From the NCBI RefSeq assembly GCF_003326475.1, contig NZ_JPWA01000001.1, forward strand, positions 1-64,000: 64,000 bases of DNA, given 5' to 3'. Within the stretch, counting starts at the first letter, position 1. Each line of letters starts with the position of its first letter. A program made the position numbers and the translations under genes. Below, in pieces: positions 16,940 to 25,405 of the stretch. This stretch comes from Thalassospira xianhensis MCCC 1A02616 (lineage in GTDB: Bacteria > Pseudomonadota > Alphaproteobacteria > Rhodospirillales > Thalassospiraceae). The notes under the pieces are model-generated. The model saw only the letters and a program-made list of their open reading frames with translations, did not search any database and had not been told where the DNA came from.

Positions 16940-17434
16940 ATGTCGGCATCGATGTCTCTGAACTACGCGGGTTACGTGTTCATGTGTGAGGTGCTGAAAG
17001 GCAATGCACGTGACAAGATTGAGGCGTCGATAGGCAAGAGGTTTCACCCTTGGCATTGGTCAGCGCACCTGTTTCCAGGCTTGAGCGAGTTGCATAAGCA
17101 AGACCCCCGCGCCTATGAGGGCGAGTGGTTAAAAGACGATACGATTGTGGAATTAGTACTCTCTGATGAGGCAATCAAAAACCTCTCTGAGATACTCCTC
17201 GAAGAGCTATTGTCCTATGAAGAAAGGATCAGGCAGCCCCAAAGGGAATTGGAGCAGATTTGCTCTCCCATTGATTGGGAGGCTACGGACCGTGAAACTT
17301 TTGAAGAGTTGCTGTATTTCACACAGAGGCTTGGCGTCGAGATGCCTGAAAGGCTAAGGTCAGACGCAGAAGCACTCATTGTGGAGAGGCAGCCTGATGT
17401 TGATGCGCTGATGTCGAAGCAAGCTAAATCCTGA
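16940..17434 (+). CDS. Hypothetical protein downstream of the exonuclease
   Basis: 164 aa, ATG one base after the exonuclease stop, so co-transcribed. Mainly helical and acidic: SEILLEELLSYEERI and a C-terminal helix ending MSKQAKS. No recognised motif. The tight spacing suggests it works with the DnaQ-like enzyme, but there is no other support. Convergent with the gene ending at 17471. Confidence 0.65.
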   Translation: MSASMSLNYAGYVFMCEVLKGNARDKIEASIGKRFHPWHWSAHLFPGLSELHKQDPRAYEGEWLKDDTIVELVLSDEAIKNLSEILLEELLSYEERIRQPQRELEQICSPIDWEATDRETFEELLYFTQRLGVEMPERLRSDAEALIVERQPDVDALMSKQAKS

Positions 17435-17470
17435 GTTGGTGATTGCCTGCTTGAAAACCCGCTGCAAGCC

Positions 17471-17728
17471 CTAGAATGGATTTTCGATACTGTCTGTCCG
17501 AGCGTCGTCAATGGTGCCGGGCAGCGCATTGACTTCGCTTTCAAGCGCGGCCGTAACACCATCAAGGAGCTGTTTAAGCTGTCGGGCGACGGCGAGGCCA
17601 TCTTTGGATCGCTTGATATCAATGGAGCCGAACAAACTGACCCGGTCGACCCGATTTTCGATAGTAAGTTCACCAAGCTGAAGAACTTGCTCTTCATTTT
17701 CGAATGGGGCGAATTTTTCAACAGACAT
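17471..17728 (-). CDS. Small conserved phage/plasmid-type protein
   Basis: 85 aa, start at 17728 after AAGGAACGTTCA. The sequence LGELTIENRVDRVSLFGSID followed by DGLAVARQLKQLLDG resembles short uncharacterised proteins common on rhizobial phages and plasmids (recollection, not checked). Strand-rich first half, then one helix. It is transcribed in the same direction as the two small genes upstream. Confidence 0.65.
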   Translation of the reverse strand: MSVEKFAPFENEEQVLQLGELTIENRVDRVSLFGSIDIKRSKDGLAVARQLKQLLDGVTAALESEVNALPGTIDDARTDSIENPF

Positions 17729-17799
17729 TGAACGTTCCTTGATTGAGGGGAAGAACGGCAACAGGTGTTCATTCAAACATTGGCTATCGCCGGTACTAT

Positions 17800-18063
17800 C
17801 TAGATAGTCCGACAGTGGCCTTGGATTTCAAATGGTTCAGAATAGACCTTTGCATCAATACCGACGTCAGCAAACCGTCGAAGAGTTTGCTTCACGTCAA
17901 ACGAAGAACCTCTGCTGACGAGCACCAGCTCAGGGTGTAGCCTGAGAATGGTACTCGTCTTCCGTGTCAGCTCTTCCTCCCCGGTCGCGGCGGAAAGGAC
18001 TAAGGTTTTAGGATTTTTGCGGTTCGCGAATGCGGTTTCGGGCTGACGTGTCGTTTCCATCAT
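17800..18063 (-). CDS. Hypothetical small protein
   Basis: 87 aa, start at 18063 (a second ATG follows at once). LVLSAATGEEEL and HPELVLVSRGS, then FDVKQTLRRFADVGI, look like a Rossmann-type strand/helix alternation, perhaps a small nucleotide- or metal-binding fold. No family recognised. Its start overlaps the end of the 18008-18217 gene by 56 bp. Confidence 0.55.
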   Translation of the reverse strand: MMETTRQPETAFANRKNPKTLVLSAATGEEELTRKTSTILRLHPELVLVSRGSSFDVKQTLRRFADVGIDAKVYSEPFEIQGHCRTI

Positions 18064-18217
18064 AGAGCTTCTTCAGTTTGGTTGGGGTGATGGTTGGCAT
18101 GATGGATTGTCCAGGGCTTAAGGTAAACCAACAGCCTCCATGACCAACAGCTTGAATGTCGGGTTTCAATTGATCCTGTTCGTGATTGCCAACAGGGGTG
18201 TTCATTTTTGCTACCAT
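18008..18217 (-). CDS. Hypothetical very small protein
   Basis: 69 aa, start at 18217 with AAGAGG before the ATG. Contains GGCWFTLSPGQSIMPTI and a basic C-terminus. No family recognised. It begins 10 bp after the nuclease gene's stop and overlaps the next gene, so it would be part of the same transcript. The long overlap lowers confidence. Confidence 0.4.
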   Translation of the reverse strand: MVAKMNTPVGNHEQDQLKPDIQAVGHGGCWFTLSPGQSIMPTITPTKLKKLYDGNDTSARNRIREPQKS

Positions 18218-18226
18218 GAAAACCTC

Positions 18227-19090
18227 TTACCTACGAATCATGTTGAACAAGGCATCGCCAATCACTTTGGCAGCCTGACTGGATTTATTCTGTTCCGAAG
18301 ACGATACCTTCTGCCGATTGTAAGCGATGGGGTCGGGCAAATCGACAAGCTGCTGTTTGACAGCGGAAGTCAAAGAAGGGAAGGGGTCAATCCCGGTCAT
18401 TTCTGCGAGGTCCTGGATAGAGATTTCCTGCCATTCACTCCCGGAGGCATTCACCGTCAGATATGCAGACGCCATATTCTGGGATGGGACATAGACAGCT
18501 TTCCAGACATGTGTGGGGATAACCACGCGGCGCTTCAGCGTTTCCAGACGGCTTCCGATAAACGCTGGCCCGGAAACGACGTAAACCTCGCCCGTATTGA
18601 AGGTAAGTTCACGGACAGCACGCTCAATGTTTGCCCATACCCCACGGTTATTATTGGGGGCTTGGGGAATCATGTTCGCCATTGAAAAGCTTTCATGCTG
18701 CGTCTCGGGATCGGGCATATCCGCCGATGGTGCCAGATGCCCTCGATCCCAGCCCGACCGCTTATAATCCGAAAGCTCTGACCTTTCGTCTTCTGGAAGC
18801 CGCTGTTCCTCGTGGAACGTATCGTTCCGTTCATCACCGCGCGCGTCCGAAAGGCGCGCCACAGTAAGATATTCGGCAGAGAACAACGGGGTTCTCGTAA
18901 TCCCGCTATGCAGGACGCCAAATGCCTCAAAGCAGACCTCGCGGGTTTTCGGTGCGAGTTTCTGATTGATAATATCTGGAGCTTCCCCATTGACATAGTG
19001 GCTCGGGCAGGCGGTGGGGGCTGCGGATGCTCCGGAGATGCTCACAAGTGTTGCAGCTACAAGAATAGCGGCTGCTGAAATTCTTTGCAT
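18227..19090 (-). CDS. Secreted DNA/RNA non-specific endonuclease
   Basis: 287 aa. Signal peptide MQRISAAAILVAATLVSISG...ASA, so periplasmic or exported. The beta-beta-alpha-metal core is present: WDRGHLAPSADM (DRGH, catalytic His) at about residues 112-123, then SMANMIPQAPNNNRGVWANIE with the Mg2+-binding Asn and the downstream Glu. This family cuts DNA and RNA without sequence preference; plasmid-borne versions are common and may degrade incoming or released nucleic acid. No immunity gene is recognised beside it, consistent with export of an enzyme that is inactive until disulfides form. Confidence 0.9.
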   Translation of the reverse strand: MQRISAAAILVAATLVSISGASAAPTACPSHYVNGEAPDIINQKLAPKTREVCFEAFGVLHSGITRTPLFSAEYLTVARLSDARGDERNDTFHEEQRLPEDERSELSDYKRSGWDRGHLAPSADMPDPETQHESFSMANMIPQAPNNNRGVWANIERAVRELTFNTGEVYVVSGPAFIGSRLETLKRRVVIPTHVWKAVYVPSQNMASAYLTVNASGSEWQEISIQDLAEMTGIDPFPSLTSAVKQQLVDLPDPIAYNRQKVSSSEQNKSSQAAKVIGDALFNMIRR

Positions 19091-19121
19091 GGTGATATCT
19101 CCGAATTGAATTGCTCCCTCA

Positions 19122-19150
19122 AGAATAGACGGTTCACTATCCTTGTCAAC
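19122..19150 (-). promoter_or_regulatory. Promoter of the nuclease gene
   Basis: Minus-strand TTGACA at 19150-19145, 17-bp spacer beginning AGGATAG, and TATTCT at 19127-19122, about 32 bp upstream of the nuclease ATG. Fits a housekeeping sigma promoter. Confidence 0.65.
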
Positions 19151-19154
19151 ATTT

Positions 19155-19188
19155 AAAAAGGGCTGGCACTTTGCAGCGCCAACCCCTT
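19155..19188 (-). terminator. Rho-independent terminator after the flotillin gene
   Basis: On the minus strand AAGGGGTTGGC pairs imperfectly with GCCAGCCCTT and is followed by TTTTT. It follows the flotillin stop at 19225 and precedes the nuclease promoter. Confidence 0.75.
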
Positions 19189-19224
19189 AGGATGCTTTGG
19201 TTCTTTCGACAAGCGCAGACGCTG

Positions 19225-20892
19225 TTAGGCCGCCGTTGTGTTGTCTTCGGTCATGACAGCATCAGTGACACTGCTGTCATCGTTTGACGCTTCAGCTTCA
19301 AGCGATGAGGCCGCTTCTTTCGCTTTCTCAACCACAGCATCGTAGGCTTCACCGGTGATATTGGCGCCAAGTGTTTCCGACAGCCCTTGAGCTGACATGC
19401 TGGAAATTCCTGCCTGTGCCAGTAGCTTGCTCAACAAGGGGTTGCAGGCTTGGAACCTTAGCGCCGAGTTCACAATCTGCTCTGGAAGGCTACCTGAGCT
19501 GGCATTGGATACCCCTTGCCCGACATTTCCGCCACCGACAAGTCCGTCAAGACCGCCAATCTGGGCAATATTGATGCTGTCGATTTTTTCCATCGGCTTG
19601 ACAGATTGCGCAATAATTTCCGGCAGTGCTGCATGCAGGCTGCGGATGATGTGCAACTGACGAACACCTTCCGACATAACGTTTTCGGCTTCAATGAGGG
19701 CGCGTTTGCCGTCAGCTTCAGCCTGGAACCGACGCATCATGGCATCAGTCCGGACATTCTCGGCATCAGCTTCGGCACGTGCCTGAATGAGAGCGGCCTG
19801 CGCCTGTTCTTCCGCCTTGACCAGGTTAACAGCCTTCTCACGTTCAGCGACTTCAACCGTCCGGGCAGTCTCGATCGCCTCGGTAGCCTTCACAGCACTT
19901 GCTTCGGCTTCTGCGGCCTCTTTACGCGACAGCGAGACTTCCTTCGACGCATTAGCGACCGAAGCGTCCGTTCTTTGCTGTTTGAGTGCCAGATTTTCCT
20001 GCGCCTCGATTTCAGCAATTTTAATCGCCTGACCGGACTTGATTTCGGCTTGACGAGCAGACTGATCCGTTTCGGCTTTGCGAGCAGCGATTTCCGCGCG
20101 CTGAAGGGCACGCGTATTCTCGACTTCTCGTTCCTGGGCGGCTTCAGCAATTTCGGCTTCAAGCTGCATATCGAGAGTGGACTTCTTGGCATCCACGTCC
20201 TGGCGTTTGATAGCAACTTCGGTGGTGCGCTCGATATTATTGCGCTCTTGGCGTTTGCCTTCCGTAATCTCACGCAGCTTCTTGAGACCGGCCGCATCGA
20301 AGGAGTTGCCCTCGTTCAGATATTGCTCGTCCGTCTGGTCAAGCTGGATAAGCGAAGCGCCTTCGAGCTCAAGTCCGTTCTTTCCGAGTTCTTTGGAAAG
20401 AGTGTTCTGGACGTTCTGGACGAACTGTTCTCGTTTGCGGTGGAGTTCCTCAAGGTTCATCGTCGAGGCGACCGAACGCAATGCGTCAACGAATTTACCT
20501 TCAACAAGTGCTTGGATTGCGCCAACATCGTTGGTGGCCTGACCGAGAGTTGTCGCGGCTACTAGAATGGATTCCTTGTCAGCCTTAACGCGAACATAGA
20601 ATTCAACGGAAACATCGGCGCGCATGCTGTCTGCGGTGATGAGAGCGTTGGATTTGTCGCGATTGACGATAAGTTTCCGTGTCTTGAGGGACACCGGCGT
20701 CATGGCATGGAAAACCGGAAGAACAACGGCACCGCCGTCCAGGATGACTTTCTCACCGCCAAGACCGGTGCGGACGAATGCCTGTTCCTTGGTGCTCCGC
20801 TTATACAAACGGGCAAACACGAAGCCGATGGTGCCGAGTGTCACTGCGGCGATGACAAGAAACGCCGCAACATAAATAAGGATATCAATCAT
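19225..20892 (-). CDS. Flotillin-family membrane scaffold protein (YqiK-like)
   Basis: 555 aa. N-terminal membrane segment (about residues 5-30, VAAFLVIAAVTLGTIGFVF), then an SPFH/band-7 domain with VILDGGAVVLPVFH and VRTGLGGEKV. A very long Ala/Glu-rich coiled coil (about 215-420) carries the EA-repeat typical of flotillins, and the C-terminus (about 430-555) is less ordered. Flotillins oligomerise on the inner side of membranes and organise microdomains. Start ATG has GGAGTAAACCTGT upstream. It lies 22 bp after a YqiJ-like gene, the same pairing as E. coli yqiJ-yqiK. Confidence 0.9.
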   Translation of the reverse strand: MIDILIYVAAFLVIAAVTLGTIGFVFARLYKRSTKEQAFVRTGLGGEKVILDGGAVVLPVFHAMTPVSLKTRKLIVNRDKSNALITADSMRADVSVEFYVRVKADKESILVAATTLGQATNDVGAIQALVEGKFVDALRSVASTMNLEELHRKREQFVQNVQNTLSKELGKNGLELEGASLIQLDQTDEQYLNEGNSFDAAGLKKLREITEGKRQERNNIERTTEVAIKRQDVDAKKSTLDMQLEAEIAEAAQEREVENTRALQRAEIAARKAETDQSARQAEIKSGQAIKIAEIEAQENLALKQQRTDASVANASKEVSLSRKEAAEAEASAVKATEAIETARTVEVAEREKAVNLVKAEEQAQAALIQARAEADAENVRTDAMMRRFQAEADGKRALIEAENVMSEGVRQLHIIRSLHAALPEIIAQSVKPMEKIDSINIAQIGGLDGLVGGGNVGQGVSNASSGSLPEQIVNSALRFQACNPLLSKLLAQAGISSMSAQGLSETLGANITGEAYDAVVEKAKEAASSLEAEASNDDSSVTDAVMTEDNTTAA

Positions 20893-20914
20893 ACAGGTTT
20901 ACTCCAGGGTTGGA

Positions 20915-21577
20915 TTACGCGTTTGGGGAGGGTTTGATAAACACAGGCCGGTTCTCGCTGAGAGCACGGGCGCATGTGAAAAGATGTTCGTTGCGGGAGA
21001 GCAGAATTACTTCTGTCCCGGCGGGAAATTCCTGATCGTCAGAGGGCTCGACCATAACGAAATGCGCCCGGCCGAATTTGTCGTACACTTTTGCTTCAGC
21101 CGGACGCCCCTTGACGGCTGTCCCGGTCATGATGACGGCTGCTTCATTGAGGAAGCTGTTGGTCGACACCACGTAGGTCTCATCTGATGGCAAGATTGCA
21201 GCGATGAGACGGACAACTTTCCGATTGATTGCAAAGGCAGGAACCATGCTGCACAAGCTGACAACCAGCAAGCTGGCGAGCTCGTCTGCGAGCAGGTAAA
21301 CAAGAGCTTGGATAGAATAGCCAACGACAGAGATGCTAAGGCAAAGCGATAGCAAGCAGACCATGATGGGTACTTTACCAAAGCTCAGCCATGAGAGTGG
21401 ATTGAAGTCGCCACCATCCAGGTCAAGACCATCGAGGTCGATCCCGTCATCCAAGCCGAGAATGCTAAAACCTGTCACCGCCCCAGCGAGTTCAAGCACA
21501 AAGATCAGCAGTATGAAGCCGACGCAAAAGACAAAGAATGCATTCTCTGCGGCAAGGAAAAATTCTAGCAATGACAT
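20915..21577 (-). CDS. YqiJ/NfeD-like OB-fold membrane protein
   Basis: 220 aa, start ATG at 21577 after AAGGGCGAAAC. N-terminal membrane helix (FFVFCVGFILLIFVLELAG), a Gly/Asp/Leu-rich linker, two further helices (about residues 65-115), and a C-terminal beta-rich domain (GTAVKGRPAEAKVYDKFG...VILLSR) of OB-fold type. Proteins of this type accompany flotillins and are thought to help their membrane assembly. Adjacent to the flotillin in one operon with the zinc-ribbon protein upstream. Confidence 0.8.
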   Translation of the reverse strand: MSLLEFFLAAENAFFVFCVGFILLIFVLELAGAVTGFSILGLDDGIDLDGLDLDGGDFNPLSWLSFGKVPIMVCLLSLCLSISVVGYSIQALVYLLADELASLLVVSLCSMVPAFAINRKVVRLIAAILPSDETYVVSTNSFLNEAAVIMTGTAVKGRPAEAKVYDKFGRAHFVMVEPSDDQEFPAGTEVILLSRNEHLFTCARALSENRPVFIKPSPNA

Positions 21578-21606
21578 AGAAGTTTCGCCCTTCAAAAAGG
21601 AGATAT

Positions 21607-22143
21607 CTACTGTTTCGGAGATAAGGAGATGCTTAGTTCGGTATCGATCAGTTCGAAATCATCTTCCCGGCGGACTTCCGGGCTGTCGCAGGCGGGGCAG
21701 TTCCCTTGACGTTTGCCGATACCCAGTTCGGAGACTTGTCCCTTCCATCCGCAACTGCAAGACGCCGCGCGGCGGTAGGCAAAACGTTGCGGCACACCCG
21801 TCAAGATTTCTGGAAGTGCACAATAGATAGGAAGCCGGTTAAGCTCATCGGCCAGAGCCGGGCGTATGGACATGATGTCCTTGAGCTTCATGGGGAAACC
21901 GTTCTCTTCGGAACTGCTTTGATGTTCAAGGCTCAAGAGGAACACTGATTCATCCGCATTTCCTCTGGAACCCGCTACCGGCACAAAGGTTAGACGTCCA
22001 TGTGTAACTGCAAGCTGCACCAGATGCGCGATTGCAAGCGCCTGATCTTCGGCCAGCCACGGATGCTTGTCCCTTACCCGAAGGGCATGTGCAGCAAGCG
22101 AATTGCCATTCTCTGTTGGAGAGCTTGTTTCGATTTGCGTCAT
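21607..22143 (-). CDS. Zinc-ribbon hypothetical protein
   Basis: 178 aa. C-terminal third holds CSCGWKGQ...CPACDSPEV, a four-Cys zinc ribbon; the N-terminal part is helical. First gene of the flotillin operon, 30 bp from the YqiJ-like gene. No counterpart is familiar from other yqiJK operons. It could be an adaptor or regulator, but that is conjecture. Confidence 0.7.
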   Translation of the reverse strand: MTQIETSSPTENGNSLAAHALRVRDKHPWLAEDQALAIAHLVQLAVTHGRLTFVPVAGSRGNADESVFLLSLEHQSSSEENGFPMKLKDIMSIRPALADELNRLPIYCALPEILTGVPQRFAYRRAASCSCGWKGQVSELGIGKRQGNCPACDSPEVRREDDFELIDTELSISLSPKQ

Positions 22144-22171
22144 GTGAATCCCAAATCAGGATGGTTGCTGT

Positions 22172-22215
22172 TCTCTTGTAAGGAAAACTCATATCGTAAA
22201 GGAAAACAATGTCAA
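22172..22215 (-). promoter_or_regulatory. Promoter with two TTTTCCTTA elements, flotillin operon
   Basis: Minus-strand TTGACA at 22215-22210, 16-bp spacer containing TTTTCCTTTACG, and TATGAG at 22193-22188. A second TTTTCCTTAC copy lies just downstream, around the expected start site. Two copies in phase with the promoter suggest an operator. Confidence 0.6.
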
Positions 22216-22345
22216 CTTATTTCCTGATATTGCTTCCAATTGTAAGGAAAATGGCGTAAACCGAAGGGAGTTTTCCGGGAAATGGCAGCCTGCACGTTGG
22301 ATTTCAACCATCCGGCTCCTTTTCTTTCCTTTCGATGGTGATGAT

Positions 22346-22972
22346 ATGAGCGATACTCAAAACAGCTTGCGAGATGACAAGGGTAAATTGCCTTTGACCT
22401 ATTTGTGGGTCTGGCTGGCCGTGGTTGGCGGTGCCACGATGATGGTGGTGTCAGGAACAGGCATCCTGGTTCACGTGATTGATTTCCTGAGCTATCTCTG
22501 GGAAATGTTCGTTGGAGCCGTTCAATCAGTCACGAGCGAGTACGGCAAAGTTGTCGACAGATTCTCGACGTCACCGGTGCTGACCGGCTTTCTGATCTGT
22601 TTGTCGTCGTCATATTACCTTCTGGCAGCCACTATTTTGCATGTGGGACAAAAGTCGTTGCAAGGGAAGCTACTCGAACTAAACTTCCACGAAATAGAAC
22701 GTAAGATTCCTAGCGCAGAATACATCGTCAATGTGGTGCTGATTTTCGGAGGGATTTGCTTTGCTGTTGGGTTGGGCGTCGTGAATGCGATGGATTGGTC
22801 TGAAACAGGCTTTGCGACGTCATTGTCTTGGTGTGTTCTTCTTCTCGTGGGGCCTGCCATCGTTAGCAGGATGCTTTTTTCACCAAGTTCCCTGCGAAAC
22901 CGCGGATCAATCCATGTCAGTTTCGCAACATTCACTATTCTGCCAATATCTATGTCCTACTTGTTGTCCTAG
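22346..22972 (+). CDS. Integral membrane protein of unknown function
   Basis: 208 aa with about five hydrophobic helices: near residues 20-45 (WLAVVGGATMMVVSGTGILV), 73-97, 127-150 (VNVVLIFGGICFAVGLGVV), 158-178 and 190-208. The N-terminal 18 residues are charged and likely cytoplasmic. No family recognised. Transcribed divergently from the flotillin operon, from a start 200 bp away, so it could be co-regulated with it. Confidence 0.7.
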   Translation: MSDTQNSLRDDKGKLPLTYLWVWLAVVGGATMMVVSGTGILVHVIDFLSYLWEMFVGAVQSVTSEYGKVVDRFSTSPVLTGFLICLSSSYYLLAATILHVGQKSLQGKLLELNFHEIERKIPSAEYIVNVVLIFGGICFAVGLGVVNAMDWSETGFATSLSWCVLLLVGPAIVSRMLFSPSSLRNRGSIHVSFATFTILPISMSYLLS

Positions 22973-23003
22973 TTGCTTTTGACTTCAGCAGAAGTAAGTC
23001 TAA

Positions 23004-23055
23004 CAAACAGAAAAGCCCCCTTTTCCGCATCAAGAAAAGGGAACTTTTCTGTTTG
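23004..23055. terminator. Terminator between convergent genes
   Basis: Long inverted repeat with two stem sections: CAAACAGAAAAG / CTTTTCTGTTTG outside and CCCTTTT / AAAAGGG inside. It lies between the membrane protein (end 22972) and the minus-strand operon ending at 23080 and has A/T runs on both sides. Confidence 0.75.
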
Positions 23056-23079
23056 TGGACTATTCAGGCCGAGGGCGCT

Positions 23080-23949
23080 TTAAGGTCGGGATGAAATCGC
23101 AGGCGACATGGAGTTAAGTCCAATAAGCAAGGCAGTAGCATCTTCCGCCGTTTCGCAAGAATAGTTCCCCTCAAACGCCATTGGGACCAACTCTGTAAGC
23201 TCAGCGATTTTTTTAAGGGACAGATGTTCATCCACTGTGATGGAGTTAAGCTCATCCGTCTCGTTTGAAACAATGAACACCCATTCCCTCTCATCTGGCG
23301 AGCCATCCAAGGAATTTTGACCATTTCGCCAAGCTTCTTGGTTGAAAACTTGTGTGTGGAGGCCATCGGGTAATTCTTTCGACCAGTAGACCAAGGTGGC
23401 GAAGCAATACTGCCTAACCTTTGGTGTGTAACCGGCTTCCGTCATCTGGTTATAGATCGAACTCGCTTTCGCCAGTTGATTTGCAAAGTCATCTGGGGTG
23501 TCATTCTGTCGCACCCCAGCAGAAAGGACGTTAGCCTTGATCTCTTTCAAGGTACTGTCGTACAAGCGGCCATCTTTGTGGAAAATCACAAGACCGGCAG
23601 AAAACTTTGGATTTTCGCCACCGACGGACACCCAATCGACAGCAATTCTGTCCTCAATGTCCAGAACTTTCATTGCGGTAGAGAAGACGTTGACGAGCGT
23701 GTTAATATCCACATAGTCGCCTTTGACTGACAGACCGGAATCAACTTTGTCGAATTTGACACGAAGATCGGACATGAATATGTCGTTTAGCAAATTGCCG
23801 AAAACGTCTACATATTCGCTGCCGGGTGAGTAGCGACCAGCGTCGTGCGCCTGGTTGTATGCTTCCACCATTTTTACGAGGGTGTCGCAGGACTGTTTGG
23901 ACCACTTGTCATGTGACAGGACGAAGTCCACGTAGGTTTTGGTTTCCAT
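23080..23949 (-). CDS. Hypothetical protein, C-terminal domain shared with 24822 gene
   Basis: 289 aa. No named family. Its C-terminal ~75 residues (LDGSPDEREWVFIVSNET, then HLSLKKIAELTELVP) align with the protein at 24822-25211 (LDGSPEAKEWLFSVQTE, LLSLEQIFELTSLAP), so a domain has been duplicated within this cluster. The N-terminal 190 residues are unique to it. No signal peptide. Same strand as the two genes upstream but separated from them by about 150 bp. Confidence 0.7.
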   Translation of the reverse strand: METKTYVDFVLSHDKWSKQSCDTLVKMVEAYNQAHDAGRYSPGSEYVDVFGNLLNDIFMSDLRVKFDKVDSGLSVKGDYVDINTLVNVFSTAMKVLDIEDRIAVDWVSVGGENPKFSAGLVIFHKDGRLYDSTLKEIKANVLSAGVRQNDTPDDFANQLAKASSIYNQMTEAGYTPKVRQYCFATLVYWSKELPDGLHTQVFNQEAWRNGQNSLDGSPDEREWVFIVSNETDELNSITVDEHLSLKKIAELTELVPMAFEGNYSCETAEDATALLIGLNSMSPAISSRP

Positions 23950-24102
23950 TGTCAGGTGCCTTTCGTTAGAGTGCGCTCAGCAAGACTAATCGGAGCGTTG
24001 GCAAATGACTTGCTGATTATCGGCAGCGGTCAAAAGACATCTTGAAACGGTGTTTCACCTTGGAAATCTTGTGTGGAGCCTGCCGTTCCACTGAGGAAGA
24101 CT

Positions 24103-24825
24103 TTACATCCGAGTGACAGGGCGACATTCGTGCTTCGCTTCTTCCATGGCATCCCAATAGAACTTAGCTTCTTCAATTCTGTCATTGCGCATGGCGTCTT
24201 TCGTCCGACGCCAGTCTCCATTATCGTACCATTCCTGGGTCAGACTATTCCCCGGCAGAGTCAGTGTGGCCATGTCCAGTTGCTCGCCCAAAAAGTCTGG
24301 TGTCCGAAATTCTTTCGGTACGGCAGAGACCAGCTTCTCGAATTGCAAGGCACGGCTTTCAAAAGTCACCTTGGTATTTTCGTTATATTCGTAAACGTGC
24401 CGAGGGTTCGGCGAAGACGTGAAGGACTGCCACATGATGTACGCGACGGTAGCGACATGTGGTGCTACCTTGCGGTCTCGCGGCCAGAGAAAAGCTCTCG
24501 TTTCATCTTCGTTCTGCAAAATTTGTTGTAAGTTAAAGGCGTCTCGAAGAATAGCCTCGGATGCCTTCAAAAGCTGGGACCAACTCGGATCTGCAATAGG
24601 GCAGGGCACTCCTGCGACCTGAAGTTTACCGTCTGCATTGCGGGAAATCGCAACTTCCTTCGAATAATACAGACCATGCCGGAATGTCCCGGCCGGGAAT
24701 GTCACGATGTCGTCCTCGCCCAGACCCTCAATGAAGGCGCGGGCCTTGGAGCGTGAGTCGAGAACGTGGATATCCCAACATCCGGTCGACCGTGATACCG
24801 ACCGGATTAGAAGATTCCTGCTCAT
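24103..24825 (-). CDS. Hypothetical protein
   Basis: 240 aa, overlapping the upstream gene's stop by 4 bases (ATGA). N-terminal strand segment (LIRSVSRSTGCWDIHVLDS), Trp-rich, C-terminal charged helix (RIEEAKFYWDAMEEAKHE). No family recognised. Forms a coupled pair with 24822-25211. Confidence 0.7.
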   Translation of the reverse strand: MSRNLLIRSVSRSTGCWDIHVLDSRSKARAFIEGLGEDDIVTFPAGTFRHGLYYSKEVAISRNADGKLQVAGVPCPIADPSWSQLLKASEAILRDAFNLQQILQNEDETRAFLWPRDRKVAPHVATVAYIMWQSFTSSPNPRHVYEYNENTKVTFESRALQFEKLVSAVPKEFRTPDFLGEQLDMATLTLPGNSLTQEWYDNGDWRRTKDAMRNDRIEEAKFYWDAMEEAKHECRPVTRM

Positions 24826-25211
24826 GGCTTCGCGCTCGAACCAGAAATGTCGAGCTTCAATTTATCGAATAGCGCAATTGCGTCGTCGTAGTCATCACAG
24901 TCATATTGATCGTCGATGTTCGTCGGAGCTAGGCTTGTCAATTCGAAGATCTGCTCCAGGCTCAAAAGTTCAAGCACCTGAATGAAGTTTTCATTTTCGG
25001 TCTGGACGCTGAACAGCCATTCCTTCGCTTCTGGTGACCCGTCAAGCGGGTTATCCTCATCGGTGTTCACCAGTGTATAACGGCCGAAAGAGAGGTCCTG
25101 AGACCAGTGGAAGCAGCCTCCACCAGAATGGTAAACCTCAAAGCCTCGGGCGAGCATCATGTCTTGTACACGGCTTGTTTCGGCATAAGTCTTTTCAGTT
25201 TGGAGTGGCAT
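24822..25211 (-). CDS. Hypothetical protein, domain shared with 23080 gene
   Basis: 129 aa. Residues about 55-120 match the C-terminal domain of the 23080-23949 protein, so this is a stand-alone copy of that domain with its own short N-terminus (HSGGGCFHWSQDLSFGRY). Coupled to 24103-24825. The 194-bp gap upstream of it to 25405 holds no gene. Confidence 0.7.
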   Translation of the reverse strand: MPLQTEKTYAETSRVQDMMLARGFEVYHSGGGCFHWSQDLSFGRYTLVNTDEDNPLDGSPEAKEWLFSVQTENENFIQVLELLSLEQIFELTSLAPTNIDDQYDCDDYDDAIALFDKLKLDISGSSAKP

Positions 25212-25405
25212 AAGGTCACCTCGCTATCAATGCGGTAAATTTGTCTAAACTTATCGAGGAAACACGCAAAGGAGAAGCGGAAAGTGCAGACGAACAAAAC
25301 AAATCCCACGATAATTGTTGACAAGAAATATCGGGAAACGACTTAATGGCTTGTTCAAAAAATAGACAGAAGCAACTGATTAGCAACGGGCACAACGACA
25401 TTGAT

